Of a stretch of DNA of 21,751 nucleotides, positions 13,200-21,421 are shown one piece after another (position 1 is the first letter of the stretch; every line of letters starts with the position of its first letter). Below the pieces are notes generated by a model. It was given only the letters and a program-made list of their open reading frames with translations. It searched no databases and was not told the origin of the DNA. The translations under genes were made by a program, and so were the position numbers. Origin of the DNA: a virus; the IMG/VR virus record IMGVR_UViG_3300021373_001435, positions 1 through 21,751 of that record. One strand, written 5' to 3'.

Positions 13200-13504
13200 T
13201 GGCATTTAAACTAACACCTCCGTTTCCAATAGACAACACACCAATATATCAAGTTGATATGGAAGATGGCGTGTTAGGCAAAGCTAATAACAATGGTACT
13301 ATTATTATAAATGATAAAGTAGGACCAGATAAAATAGATGATGTTATAGCCCATGAAAAAATACACGTTGCACAAATGAGACGTGGTGATCTTGATTATG
13401 ATGATGAAAATGTTTATTGGAAAGATAAAGTAATACCAAGATCTAGTATAAAAGAAGGTGCTCGCGATTTACCATGGGAAGCTGAAGCATATAGAAACGC
13501 ATAA
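13199..13504 (+). CDS. Small HExxH-motif protein, putative metallopeptidase-like
   Basis: This 101-residue protein carries HEKIH (residues 52-56) within VIAHEKIHVAQMRRGDLDYD, the zinc-binding signature of metallopeptidases. A later Glu in LPWEAEAYRNA (E94 or E96) could be the third ligand of a gluzincin-type site. It is very small for an enzyme, with no visible prodomain, signal peptide or membrane segment. Similar small HExxH proteins occur among phage structural genes; a protease for head maturation or a structural zinc protein are both possible. The start forms a TAATG overlap with the gene before it. Confidence 0.66.
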   Translation: MAFKLTPPFPIDNTPIYQVDMEDGVLGKANNNGTIIINDKVGPDKIDDVIAHEKIHVAQMRRGDLDYDDENVYWKDKVIPRSSIKEGARDLPWEAEAYRNA

Positions 13505-13514
13505 AAATATAATT

Positions 13515-14576
13515 ATGGGATATAAACCAAGTATAGTAGAGCGAATGAATCGCGGATTAAATTTCCAGAAAAGAAATAGTATACTTAAAAAATCAAGTCC
13601 TTTGCGAGACACAGATCCGCATACTGGAGAAGGTGGTCATAGCCATGCTGGTAATACCGCTGGCTCAAGTACTTTTTCTGACGTACTGCCTACCGGAACA
13701 AGATCTACGTTTCAAGGAAGCACTACAGCTACATTTGATCCAAGTACGGTAGAGACACAGGATTATGTTAAAGGTAAAGATTATTTAGCAGGAGATGAGG
13801 AAAGTAAAGCTGCTTATATGGCTTTAACTCCGGAGCAGAGAAAAGCACAAGATAAAAAAGCTTTGCAACTGCAAGCAGAAGAAAATTTAAAAACTCAAAA
13901 CATTAACAGCGCTATTGATATAGCTAATAAAGCTAAACTAGAACAAGCACAACAAGAATTTGAGCTTGAGCAACAAAATAAAGCTACATCTCAACAATTT
14001 ACTATTGGTGACGCTACTGAAGCTCAAGAGCAACAAGCTGCAATGTCTGCATTTGAGACTCTTAATAGTGAACTTGCTGCGGCTAGAACAGCAGCTTTAG
14101 AAAACGCTGGAGATACGTTTTCTGAAACATACGTTAATCTCTTATCAAAAGGAAAAGATCCTGAATACGCTAGAAACAAAGCTGCCGAAGTGGCGAATAC
14201 AGAATTAATTCGAGCTAGATATTTTAATCAAGATCGGTTTTCTAGAGTCCAAGAATCAACGCCAGATTTTTTTCCTGGCGAACAATTTGAAGAAGGTCAA
14301 CAAATTAAATATGTACAAGGCGGCCCAGGAGCAGTTTTTGGGGAAAAGCTTTTTGATCGTTCACAAACAACTTCAGGTAGATATAGTAGTAATCGTGGAG
14401 GTCGTGGCGATGATCCAACAGATTTATATGGTATAACTGAAAGCTATTTTGATGCTAAAGGTAAACCAATTGACAGAGAAAAATATTATAAATTAAAGAA
14501 AAGAGGTAAAGACCCTAAATTAGAATTAACTTACGGTTCTGAACTACAAAAATATTTACAACAATTCCAACAATAA
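13515..14576 (+). CDS. Glutamine-rich coiled-coil protein, probably virion-associated
   Basis: I recognise no family for this 353-residue protein. A basic N-terminus (YKPSIVERMNRGLNFQKRNS) is followed by a polar Ser/Thr/Gly region. A long helical part (about residues 95-185) with Gln/Ala/Glu-rich heptad-like segments (ALQLQAEENLKTQNINSAI, KLEQAQQEFELEQQNK) comes next, and then a charged C-terminus ending QKYLQQFQQ. Internal ejection proteins and tail-tip proteins often look like this. The ATG at 13515 lies 10 bases after the previous stop, in an A/T leader. A GTG 19 codons earlier is in frame but inside the previous gene. Confidence 0.58.
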   Translation: MGYKPSIVERMNRGLNFQKRNSILKKSSPLRDTDPHTGEGGHSHAGNTAGSSTFSDVLPTGTRSTFQGSTTATFDPSTVETQDYVKGKDYLAGDEESKAAYMALTPEQRKAQDKKALQLQAEENLKTQNINSAIDIANKAKLEQAQQEFELEQQNKATSQQFTIGDATEAQEQQAAMSAFETLNSELAAARTAALENAGDTFSETYVNLLSKGKDPEYARNKAAEVANTELIRARYFNQDRFSRVQESTPDFFPGEQFEEGQQIKYVQGGPGAVFGEKLFDRSQTTSGRYSSNRGGRGDDPTDLYGITESYFDAKGKPIDREKYYKLKKRGKDPKLELTYGSELQKYLQQFQQ

Positions 14577-14587
14577 ATAATAAAAAA

Positions 14588-15004
14588 ATGGCTTATAATA
14601 ATCCAGTACAAAAAAAAGAGTCCGCTTGTAAGCAGTTAAAAAGCGAGACAGGTAAACTATCAGGGTTAATGATGGAAGGTTCTTTAGCACATATGGAAGC
14701 AGATTCAGCTTTGCATAATAACGATCCTTATAGCAGAGCAGCTGCAAATGATAAAGTTTTCGCTGATGCTAAAAAATCCAAATACAGCAGAAGCAATCCA
14801 AAACACGCGGGATCAAACTTTTTACCACCAGCAAATCCTAAAGCAAAAAAAGATTTAGTAAAAGGTAAAACAGCTGATGAAGATTTAGCTTCATATTTTT
14901 ACGACTCAGATCAAGATGGTGATAGCGTATTTAGAGATTACAACCAAGATGGCACAATGGCTGGAAGATTTGTGCAAAATTTAGTTAAAAAACTTAAAGG
15001 GTGA
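14588..15004 (+). CDS. Protein with calcium-loop-like motifs, function unknown
   Basis: This 138-residue protein is polar and Lys/Ala/Asn-rich, beginning MAYNNPVQKKESACKQLKSE. Near the C-terminus it has DSDQDGDSVFRD (residues 106-117), which has Asp at positions 1, 3, 5 and 12 and Gly at 6 of an EF-hand or dockerin-type loop. A second partial copy, DYNQDG, starts at residue 117. The usual hydrophobic residue at position 8 is shifted by one, so calcium binding is plausible, not certain. A helix with KKLKG closes the protein. It overlaps the holin gene through GTGA. A minor virion role is likely from context only. Confidence 0.58.
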   Translation: MAYNNPVQKKESACKQLKSETGKLSGLMMEGSLAHMEADSALHNNDPYSRAAANDKVFADAKKSKYSRSNPKHAGSNFLPPANPKAKKDLVKGKTADEDLASYFYDSDQDGDSVFRDYNQDGTMAGRFVQNLVKKLKG

Positions 15005-15399
15005 AAAAACTTTTAAGTCTTTTAACTGGTGGGTTAATTAAAGACGTAGGTAATGTAATAGACAAGCTTACAACTACAGATGAAGAAAGGCTAGCCGCTA
15101 AACAAAAGATACAAGAGTTACTAGAGAAAGCAGATCAAGATGCGCAGACTCAAATTACTGAGCGCTGGAAACTTGATATGCAATCAGATTCATTTTTATC
15201 AAAGAATATCCGCCCGTTAGTATTAATATATCTTACTGTTATATTTACGGCATTAGCATTTTTTGATGGTAATATTGGTGGGTTTCAAGTAGACGAAGCG
15301 TATATACCTATATTTCAATCATTATTGATTACGGTGTATGGTGCATATTTTGTAGGTCGTACTTGGGAAAAAGCAAAGAAATCGAGTGATAATAAATAA
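15001..15399 (+). CDS. Phage holin of the 3-TM GTA-type superfamily
   Basis: Holins make the lesion in the inner membrane at the end of infection. In this 132-residue protein an amphipathic N-terminal helix (KKLLSLLTGGLIKDVG) and a charged helix (residues 28-60) precede the family motif SFLSKNIRPLVLIYLTV. Two membrane helices follow (about 71-89 and 101-119, the latter ending AYFVGRTWEK). The motif SFLSKNIRP with a later YF-GR-EK end is characteristic of the GTA/phage holin group (Holin_3TMs type). The start is GTG at 15001 within the previous gene's stop region. No endolysin is visible nearby. Confidence 0.82.
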   Translation: MKKLLSLLTGGLIKDVGNVIDKLTTTDEERLAAKQKIQELLEKADQDAQTQITERWKLDMQSDSFLSKNIRPLVLIYLTVIFTALAFFDGNIGGFQVDEAYIPIFQSLLITVYGAYFVGRTWEKAKKSSDNK

Positions 15400-15422
15400 G
15401 TAAATAATTTAAATTAAATCAA

Positions 15423-15692
15423 ATGGCAAATAAAGTTACAGCTGAAGAGCTTAAAACAATTAAAGATCAACAAGCAGAGTTAGGAACAGTTATTAACCAA
15501 ATAGGTCAACTAGAAGCTAGCAAGCACGCTATGCTTCATAAGATTGCTGGTATTAACGAATCTATTGAAGAGACTAAAAAAGAACTTGAAACAAAATATG
15601 GTTCTGTAAATATTAATCTTGAAGATGGTAGTTACACTGAAATCGAAAAAGAAGATGACGGTGAGTTAAGTGTTGTTAAATCAGAAGAGTAA
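15423..15692 (+). CDS. Small coiled-coil phage protein
   Basis: This 89-residue acidic protein has a long helix (residues 5-58) with heptad-like hydrophobic spacing (LKTIKDQQAELGTVINQIGQ, IAGINESIEETKKELETKYG). A short beta tail follows (VNINLEDGSYTEIEKE). Proteins of this layout, with KYG followed by INLEDG, are common in marine phages near structural genes. The function is unknown; a fibre or tail assembly coiled coil is possible. Its leader is A/T-only (AATTTAAATTAAATCAA), like that of groEL. It ends in TAATG with the next gene. Confidence 0.66.
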   Translation: MANKVTAEELKTIKDQQAELGTVINQIGQLEASKHAMLHKIAGINESIEETKKELETKYGSVNINLEDGSYTEIEKEDDGELSVVKSEE

Positions 15693-15919
15693 TGAGTACT
15701 GTTATAAGAAAAATCAGTATTGGTTCTGATTATAAGAATGATGCTATGCACTACGCGTTAGGCCAACAGGTCTATGGTGGTCATGAGATATCACATATTC
15801 TGTTTGAAGACGATGATGCTTCTTATAACATATTCATAAAGAAAAACAACGAGGTATTGCCATGGAAGAAGTTTAATTCTAACATGGCTATATCTGTTGA
15901 ATATGATTTAGAATATTAA
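15692..15919 (+). CDS. Conserved small phage protein of unknown function
   Basis: This 75-residue protein has a compact alpha/beta look: MSTVIRKISIGSDYKNDAMH, then YALGQQVYGGHEISHI, then NIFIKKNNEVLPWKKFNSN and SVEYDLEY. The pattern IGSDYKNDAMHY...LPWKKFN...EYDL recurs in small proteins of marine and flavobacterial phages, without an assigned function to my knowledge. TAATG overlaps at both ends tie it to the coiled-coil gene and the tandem GroES-like gene, so it is made together with them. Its place next to packaging genes suggests head assembly, as inference. Confidence 0.68.
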   Translation: MSTVIRKISIGSDYKNDAMHYALGQQVYGGHEISHILFEDDDASYNIFIKKNNEVLPWKKFNSNMAISVEYDLEY

Positions 15920-16524
15920 TGAGAAGTGTTTTTGATTTTATAGTTGTGCCAGACGGAAAAAGGTATAACAATGAAATTGATATAGAAGGCGATAAGCTTA
16001 TAGTTAATTCTAGTATAGAAAACTTTAAGCTTATAAATAGAAAAGCCGTTGTACTTACTACACCAACCGCTTTTGATACGCCAATACAAGAAGGTGATGA
16101 AGTTATTATACACCATAATGTATTTAGAAGATATTACAACCTAAAGGGTGAAGCAGTCGACAGTAGTAAAACGTTTGATGACAATAAGTATTTTTGCCAG
16201 TATGATCAAATATATTTATACAAACGCATGGTTAAGTGGATAGCTGTAGGTGAAAGATGTTTTATTATGCCAATTAAAAATAAAGATGAATGGTCTTTAG
16301 AAACAGAACAAAAAAATAAAGGTATAGTAAAAATAGGAAATAAAACTTTAGAGTCGCTAGGTATATACGAAGGTGATTTAGTTGGTTTTAAATCTAATAG
16401 AGAGTTTGAGTTTATTGTAGATAAGCAAAGACTTTATTGTATGCAATCAAATGATATTTTAGTTAAGTATGAGTTCAAAGGAAACGAGGAAGAGTATAAT
16501 CCAAGCTGGGCGAAAAGCAGTTGA
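15919..16524 (+). CDS. Tandem GroES-fold-like protein upstream of the terminase
   Basis: This 201-residue protein appears to have two barrels of Cpn10 type. In the second (about 108-187), ERCFIMPIKNKDE, KNKGIVKIG, EGDLVGFKSN and VDKQRLYCMQSNDILVKYE follow the GroES order, the last two matching GDIVIF and NEEVLIMSESDILAIV of E. coli. The first (about 25-102) has KAVVLTTPT, IQEGDEVIIHHNVFRR and KYFCQYDQIYLYK in the same order. Neither half has the Gly-Gly-Ile-Val-Leu-type mobile loop, so classical GroEL capping is doubtful. The C-terminus EEYNPSWAKSS overlaps the next gene by 56 bases. It may be a folding factor for capsid proteins or an unrelated use of the fold. Confidence 0.66.
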   Translation: MRSVFDFIVVPDGKRYNNEIDIEGDKLIVNSSIENFKLINRKAVVLTTPTAFDTPIQEGDEVIIHHNVFRRYYNLKGEAVDSSKTFDDNKYFCQYDQIYLYKRMVKWIAVGERCFIMPIKNKDEWSLETEQKNKGIVKIGNKTLESLGIYEGDLVGFKSNREFEFIVDKQRLYCMQSNDILVKYEFKGNEEEYNPSWAKSS

Positions 16525-16744
16525 TGAGTTAATTAAAGTTGCTGAAGAAAAAATCATTACTAATACAGAAGATGATGTTTCTGCAGATAGACTTAAAAAT
16601 GCAGCGGCAACTAAAAAGCTTGCTATATTTGACGCGTTTGAAATACTAGCTAGAATAGAAGAAGAAAAAAATATGCTTGAAGAAAAACCTCAGAATACTA
16701 AAGAAAAAAGTTTTAAAGGTTTTGCTGAAGGTAGATCAAGATAA
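16469..16744 (+). CDS. Putative terminase small subunit-like protein
   Basis: This 91-residue helical protein starts MSSKETRKSIIQAGRKAVDE and contains SADRLKNAAATKKLAIFDAF, EILARIEEE and the end FKGFAEGRSR. It directly precedes the large terminase with a TAATG overlap, the usual place for a small terminase subunit that recognises phage DNA. The family match is by position and helical content, not a known domain, so the assignment is tentative. The first 56 bases overlap the previous gene in another frame. No in-frame ATG or GTG that I can see follows soon after, and the IIQAGRKAVDEL segment looks like the true N-terminal helix. Confidence 0.58.
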   Translation: MSSKETRKSIIQAGRKAVDELIKVAEEKIITNTEDDVSADRLKNAAATKKLAIFDAFEILARIEEEKNMLEEKPQNTKEKSFKGFAEGRSR

Positions 16745-18969
16745 TGTACGAGCAGTCTTTAGTAAAAATAATACAAGACCACATTAAACCTAGCATTTTA
16801 AAAAAAAATAATAGGTATAAAAAATGGGAGTATGGATATGACGTTGAAAACGACGTTATAGTTATAAGTAAAGATGGTACGATAGGTGATGTAGTTGAAA
16901 TACAAAATCTTAAAATAGCTTTACCAGCTATTCCTGAAAACGTTTACGTTGCGTCTGAAGAAGAAAAAGACCAGCGTTGGGTTAAAGCAGAATACCCAAA
17001 ACAATTAGCTAAAATCAAAAGCGTATTTGACTGGGAAAGATATCCAGTTAACTTTAAGGAAGAATGGTATGATTACATTGATGAAGAGTTCAGAAGAAGA
17101 GAAGAAGGTTTCTGGTTTAAAAACAAAGGTATATCTACTTATATTACTGGCTCTCATTACATGTTCTTGCAGTGGTCTAAAATTGACGTTGGGGCAGCAG
17201 ATTACAGAGAATCAAATAGACTTTTCTTTATATTCTGGGAAGCGTGTAAAGCAGATCAACGATGTTATGGTATATGCTACCTCAAAAATAGACGGTCTGG
17301 TTTTTCCTTTATGGCGTCATCAGAACTTGTACACCAAGCGACTATATCTTCCGACTCACGTTTTGGAATATTATCAAAGTCAGGAGCTGACGCTAAAAAA
17401 ATGTTTACCGACAAAGTTGTACCGATATCAATCAACTACCCGTTCTTTTTCAAACCCATACAAGACGGTATGGATCGACCGAAAACAGAACTCGCCTATA
17501 GAGTACCAGCGTCAAAGCTTACAAGAAGAAAACTTGATCAGGGAGAAGCGCCAGAAGAACTTGAAGGGCTTGATACAACAATCGACTGGAAAAATACAGG
17601 TGACAACTCATATGACGGTGAAAAGCTTAAACTCCTTGCCCACGATGAATCAGGTAAGTGGGAGCGTCCAGATAACATTTTAAATAACTGGCGGGTTACA
17701 AAAACCACATTAAGATTAGGTAGTAAAGTTGTTGGTAAGTGTATGATGGGATCTACAAGTAACGCTTTAGACAAAGGTGGTGATAACTTTAAAAAATTAT
17801 ACTATGCGTCAGACGTCACACAAAGAAACCGCAATGGACAGACTAGCTCGGGATTATATAGTTTGTTCATACCTATGGAATGGAACTACGAAGGGTTCAT
17901 TGATTCTTATGGAATACCTGTATTCGACTCACCAAGAGACGCGGTTAAAGACCCACAGGGCGATTTAATTACTACAGGTGTCATAGAACACTGGGAAAAT
18001 GAAGTTGATGGTCTTAGAAATGATCAGGACAGTTTAAATGAATATTACCGTCAGTTCCCACGAACAGAGAAACACGCGTTTAGAGACGAAGCAAAATTAT
18101 CTTTATTTAATCTAACTAAAATTTATGAGCAAATAGATCATAATGAAGATATGAAAAACAAAGCTATGGTTACTCAAGGTAACTTTCAGTGGGCTGGTGG
18201 TATAAAAGATACTAGCGTTAGCTTTGTACCAGACAACAATGGTAGATTTTTAGTTTCATGGATTCCACCTATAAATCTACAAAACCGTGTAATAATAAAA
18301 AATGGAGTGAAGTTTCCAGGTAATGATCACGTAGGTGCTTTTGGTTGTGATAGTTACGATATATCTGGAACTGTAGACAAGCGTGGCTCAAAAGGATCGC
18401 TACACGGTTTAACTAAATTTAGCATGGAGCAAGCGCCCTTTAATATGTTCTTTTTAGAATATATATCAAGACCTCCAACAGCTGAAATATTCTTTGAAGA
18501 TGTTTTAATGGCATTGCATTTTTATGGCATGCCTATACTTGCAGAGAATAACAAACCTCGACTATTGTATTATTTAAAACGTAGAGGTTATAGAAAATTT
18601 TCAATGAACAGACCAGATAAAATATATAATAAACTGTCTGTCGCGGAAAGAGAAATAGGTGGTATACCTAATTCAAGTGAAGATATTAAGCAAGCTCACG
18701 CTGCTGCTATAGAATCATATATAGAAGATTACGTGGGTTTGAGTGAAAATGGATATGGTGACATGTATTTTCAAAGAACATTAGAAGACTGGGCAAAGTT
18801 TAATATAAACAATAGAACAAAGTTTGATGCAACGATTAGTTCTGGTCTAGCTATAATGGCTTGTAATAAAAATAAATACACACCAGTAAACATACAACAA
18901 CGAGATCCAGTTAACATATCGTTTAAAAAATATGATAACACAGGTTACATTTCAAAAATAATACAATAA
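16744..18969 (+). CDS. terL: Terminase large subunit (packaging ATPase-nuclease)
   Basis: This 741-residue packaging motor drives DNA into the prohead and cuts it. The ATPase part shows a deviant Walker A-like segment, YLKNRRSGFSFMASSE (residues 179-194), lacking the classical GKT/S as in some crAss-like and other large-phage terminases. Walker B is LLAHDE (297-302, D301-E302), with a coupling-motif candidate MGSTSN near 335-340. The nuclease part has the first metal Asp in GAFGCDSYDISGT (D536), and a later Asp in RTKFDATISSG (D695). The C-terminus is Lys/Asn-rich. The start overlaps the small-subunit stop as TAATG, and the portal begins immediately after the stop. Confidence 0.9.
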   Translation: MYEQSLVKIIQDHIKPSILKKNNRYKKWEYGYDVENDVIVISKDGTIGDVVEIQNLKIALPAIPENVYVASEEEKDQRWVKAEYPKQLAKIKSVFDWERYPVNFKEEWYDYIDEEFRRREEGFWFKNKGISTYITGSHYMFLQWSKIDVGAADYRESNRLFFIFWEACKADQRCYGICYLKNRRSGFSFMASSELVHQATISSDSRFGILSKSGADAKKMFTDKVVPISINYPFFFKPIQDGMDRPKTELAYRVPASKLTRRKLDQGEAPEELEGLDTTIDWKNTGDNSYDGEKLKLLAHDESGKWERPDNILNNWRVTKTTLRLGSKVVGKCMMGSTSNALDKGGDNFKKLYYASDVTQRNRNGQTSSGLYSLFIPMEWNYEGFIDSYGIPVFDSPRDAVKDPQGDLITTGVIEHWENEVDGLRNDQDSLNEYYRQFPRTEKHAFRDEAKLSLFNLTKIYEQIDHNEDMKNKAMVTQGNFQWAGGIKDTSVSFVPDNNGRFLVSWIPPINLQNRVIIKNGVKFPGNDHVGAFGCDSYDISGTVDKRGSKGSLHGLTKFSMEQAPFNMFFLEYISRPPTAEIFFEDVLMALHFYGMPILAENNKPRLLYYLKRRGYRKFSMNRPDKIYNKLSVAEREIGGIPNSSEDIKQAHAAAIESYIEDYVGLSENGYGDMYFQRTLEDWAKFNINNRTKFDATISSGLAIMACNKNKYTPVNIQQRDPVNISFKKYDNTGYISKIIQ

Positions 18970-21390
18970 ATGGTTTATACTAATGTAAATAGTTCCTTTC
19001 CAAGTCAGGTGGTACCAGACGCAGAAAAGAATACTTTAGACTACGGTTATCAAGTAGGTAGAGCTATTGAAAACGAATGGTTTAGAGGTGATCGTGGTTT
19101 AGGAGCTGGTGGTCGCTTTGGTAATAACTGGCAAGATTTTCATAGATTAAGATTATACGCTAGAGGTGAGCAGTCTGTTGCAAAATATAAAGATGAGTTG
19201 TCAATTAATGGTGACTTGTCTTATTTAAATTTAGACTGGAAACCCGTAGCTGTATTATCTAAATTTGTAGATATTGTAGTAAATGGTATGACTGATAAAG
19301 GTTATGAAATAAAATCTTTTGCTACAGACCCATACTCAACTAAAAAAAGAACAGCTCATGCTACCGGCCTAGCTAAAGATGCTTTTGCTAAAGATCTTAT
19401 AGCTCAAGCAGAAGGTAACTTAGGTGTAAACTTAAAAAATACTAATGTGCCTGCGGATGATTTGCCTAGAACTAAAGAGGAGTTAGAGCTTCATATGCAG
19501 CTTAGTTATAAGCAAGCTATTGAAATAGCTGAAGAAGAACTTATAGAAAATGTATTTAGTTTTAATAAGTATCATGAAATAAAGAAAAGATTAGCTTATG
19601 ATTTAGTAACCATAGGTATTAGTTGCGCTAAAACAAATTTTAATTTAGCTAATGGCATAACTGTAGAGTATGTAGATCCAGCTAATTTAGTTTATTCATA
19701 CACAGAAGATCCTAACTTTGAAGACATATATTATGTTGGTGAAGTTAAAAGTGTGAGTTTAGAAGAGGTTAAAAAACAATTTCCTTATTTAAGTGATGCT
19801 GAGTTAGAGGAAATACAAAAATACCCTGGTGATTCTAATTACACTAGAAACTATTGGGGTCAAGATGATAGTTATAATAATGTTCAGGTTTTATATTTTG
19901 AATACAAAACTTATAATAATCAAGTATTTAAAATAAAAGAAACAGATCAGGGTTTAGAAAAAGCTTTAGAAAAACCAGGAGATTTTAATCCGCCAGCTAA
20001 CGATAATTTTGAAAGAGTACATAGAGCTATAGAGGTTTTGTATAGCGGTGCTAAAATACTTGGGCATGAAAAAATGCTTAAATGGGAGTTAGCAGAAAAC
20101 ATGACAAGACCTTACAGTGATCAGACTAAAGTTCAAATGAATTACGCTATATCTGCTCCTCGCATGTATAAGGGTAGAATAGAAAGTTTAGTAAGTAAAT
20201 GTATTGGGTTTGCGGATATGATACAGCTAACTCACTTAAAAATACAACAAGTACTTGCTCGTATGGTACCAGACGGTGTGTTTGTAGATGTTGATGGTTT
20301 GTCAGAAGTAGATTTAGGCAATGGCACTAACTATAATCCACAAGAAGCTTTAAACATGTACTTCCAAACTGGTAGTATTGTAGGTAGATCTAAGACTATA
20401 GATGGTGATATTAACCCTGGTAAAGTGCCAATTCAAGAATTACAAACATCTAACGGTCAAGCTAAAATAGGTGCGCTAGTGCAAACGTATCAATATTATT
20501 TACAAATGATACGTGACGTGACGGGTCTTAATGAGGCTAGAGACGGTAGTCAACCAGATAAAAACGCTTTAGTAGGTTTACAAAAATTAGCCGCAGCCGC
20601 ATCAAACACTGCTACAAAACATATACTACAATCTTTAATGTATATAACAGTAAGAGCCGCAGAGAACATAAGCCTACGAGCTGCTGATATGTTAAACTTT
20701 CCGCTAACTAAAAATGCGTTAATGAATAGTATAAGTGTGTTTAACACAAACACACTATCGCAAATAGAAAAATTAAACTTACATGAGTTTGGTATTTTCT
20801 TAGAGTTAGAACCAGATGAAGAAGAAAAGGCTCAATTAGAGCAGAACATACAAGTTGCTTTACAAACTGGTGGTATAGATTTAGAAGACATTATTGATCT
20901 TAGAGAAATATCTAATTTAAAGCTTGCTAATCAAATGCTTAAAATAAAACGTAAGCAAAAGATAGAAAGAGATCAAGCTGCCCAAAGACAAAACATACAA
21001 GCACAGGCTCAAGCTAACGCTGAAACTGCAGAAAAAGCAGCTCTTGCGGAGTTACAGAAACAGCAAGCTCTTACAGAAACTAAACTTCAACTCGAACAAG
21101 GTAAGTCTCAATTTGAAATACAACGTATGCAGACAGAAGCTGAAATTAAAAAGCAGTTAATGGCTGAAGAGTTTAATTACAACATACAACTCGCTGAAGC
21201 TAAAGCTAGAGTTGAAAGAGATAAAGAAAAAGAAATAGAAAATCGTAAAGACGAACGTGCTAGAATCATAGGCACTCAACAGTCTGAAATGATATCTCAA
21301 CGACAAAACGATGAGTTGCCTAAGAATTTTGAATCAGCAGGTAACGATTCGCTTGGAGGTTTTGGGCTTGAGCAATTTGAGCCTAGATAA
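18970..21390 (+). CDS. Portal protein
   Basis: This 806-residue protein would form the dodecameric head-tail vertex through which DNA passes. The N-terminal half has portal-like segments: QDFHRLRLYARGEQSVAKYK, LDWKPVAVLSKFVDIVVNGM, and a wing and stem region with VEYVDPANLVYSYTEDPNFE. The middle contains SDQTKVQMNYAISAPRMYKG and RDVTGLNEARDG, patterns seen in large podovirus-like portals. The last 150 residues form a long Gln/Glu/Ala-rich coiled coil (QAAQRQNIQAQAQANAETAE onward), comparable to the helical barrel of long portals. It starts at the base after the terL stop, as expected in a head-gene cluster. Assignment is by composition, motifs and position. Confidence 0.84.
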   Translation: MVYTNVNSSFPSQVVPDAEKNTLDYGYQVGRAIENEWFRGDRGLGAGGRFGNNWQDFHRLRLYARGEQSVAKYKDELSINGDLSYLNLDWKPVAVLSKFVDIVVNGMTDKGYEIKSFATDPYSTKKRTAHATGLAKDAFAKDLIAQAEGNLGVNLKNTNVPADDLPRTKEELELHMQLSYKQAIEIAEEELIENVFSFNKYHEIKKRLAYDLVTIGISCAKTNFNLANGITVEYVDPANLVYSYTEDPNFEDIYYVGEVKSVSLEEVKKQFPYLSDAELEEIQKYPGDSNYTRNYWGQDDSYNNVQVLYFEYKTYNNQVFKIKETDQGLEKALEKPGDFNPPANDNFERVHRAIEVLYSGAKILGHEKMLKWELAENMTRPYSDQTKVQMNYAISAPRMYKGRIESLVSKCIGFADMIQLTHLKIQQVLARMVPDGVFVDVDGLSEVDLGNGTNYNPQEALNMYFQTGSIVGRSKTIDGDINPGKVPIQELQTSNGQAKIGALVQTYQYYLQMIRDVTGLNEARDGSQPDKNALVGLQKLAAAASNTATKHILQSLMYITVRAAENISLRAADMLNFPLTKNALMNSISVFNTNTLSQIEKLNLHEFGIFLELEPDEEEKAQLEQNIQVALQTGGIDLEDIIDLREISNLKLANQMLKIKRKQKIERDQAAQRQNIQAQAQANAETAEKAALAELQKQQALTETKLQLEQGKSQFEIQRMQTEAEIKKQLMAEEFNYNIQLAEAKARVERDKEKEIENRKDERARIIGTQQSEMISQRQNDELPKNFESAGNDSLGGFGLEQFEPR

Positions 21391-21421
21391 AAAACTTTTA
21401 ATTATTTAATTATATTATATT

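Noticed and set aside
13458-13514. GTG start 19 codons upstream for the coiled-coil protein
   Set aside because: The extra residues come from the previous gene in another frame, and ATG at 13515 has a typical A/T leader.
17027-17683. A 218-codon plus-strand frame inside the large terminase
   Set aside because: It overlaps conserved ATPase motifs in another frame and its protein has no plausible domain.
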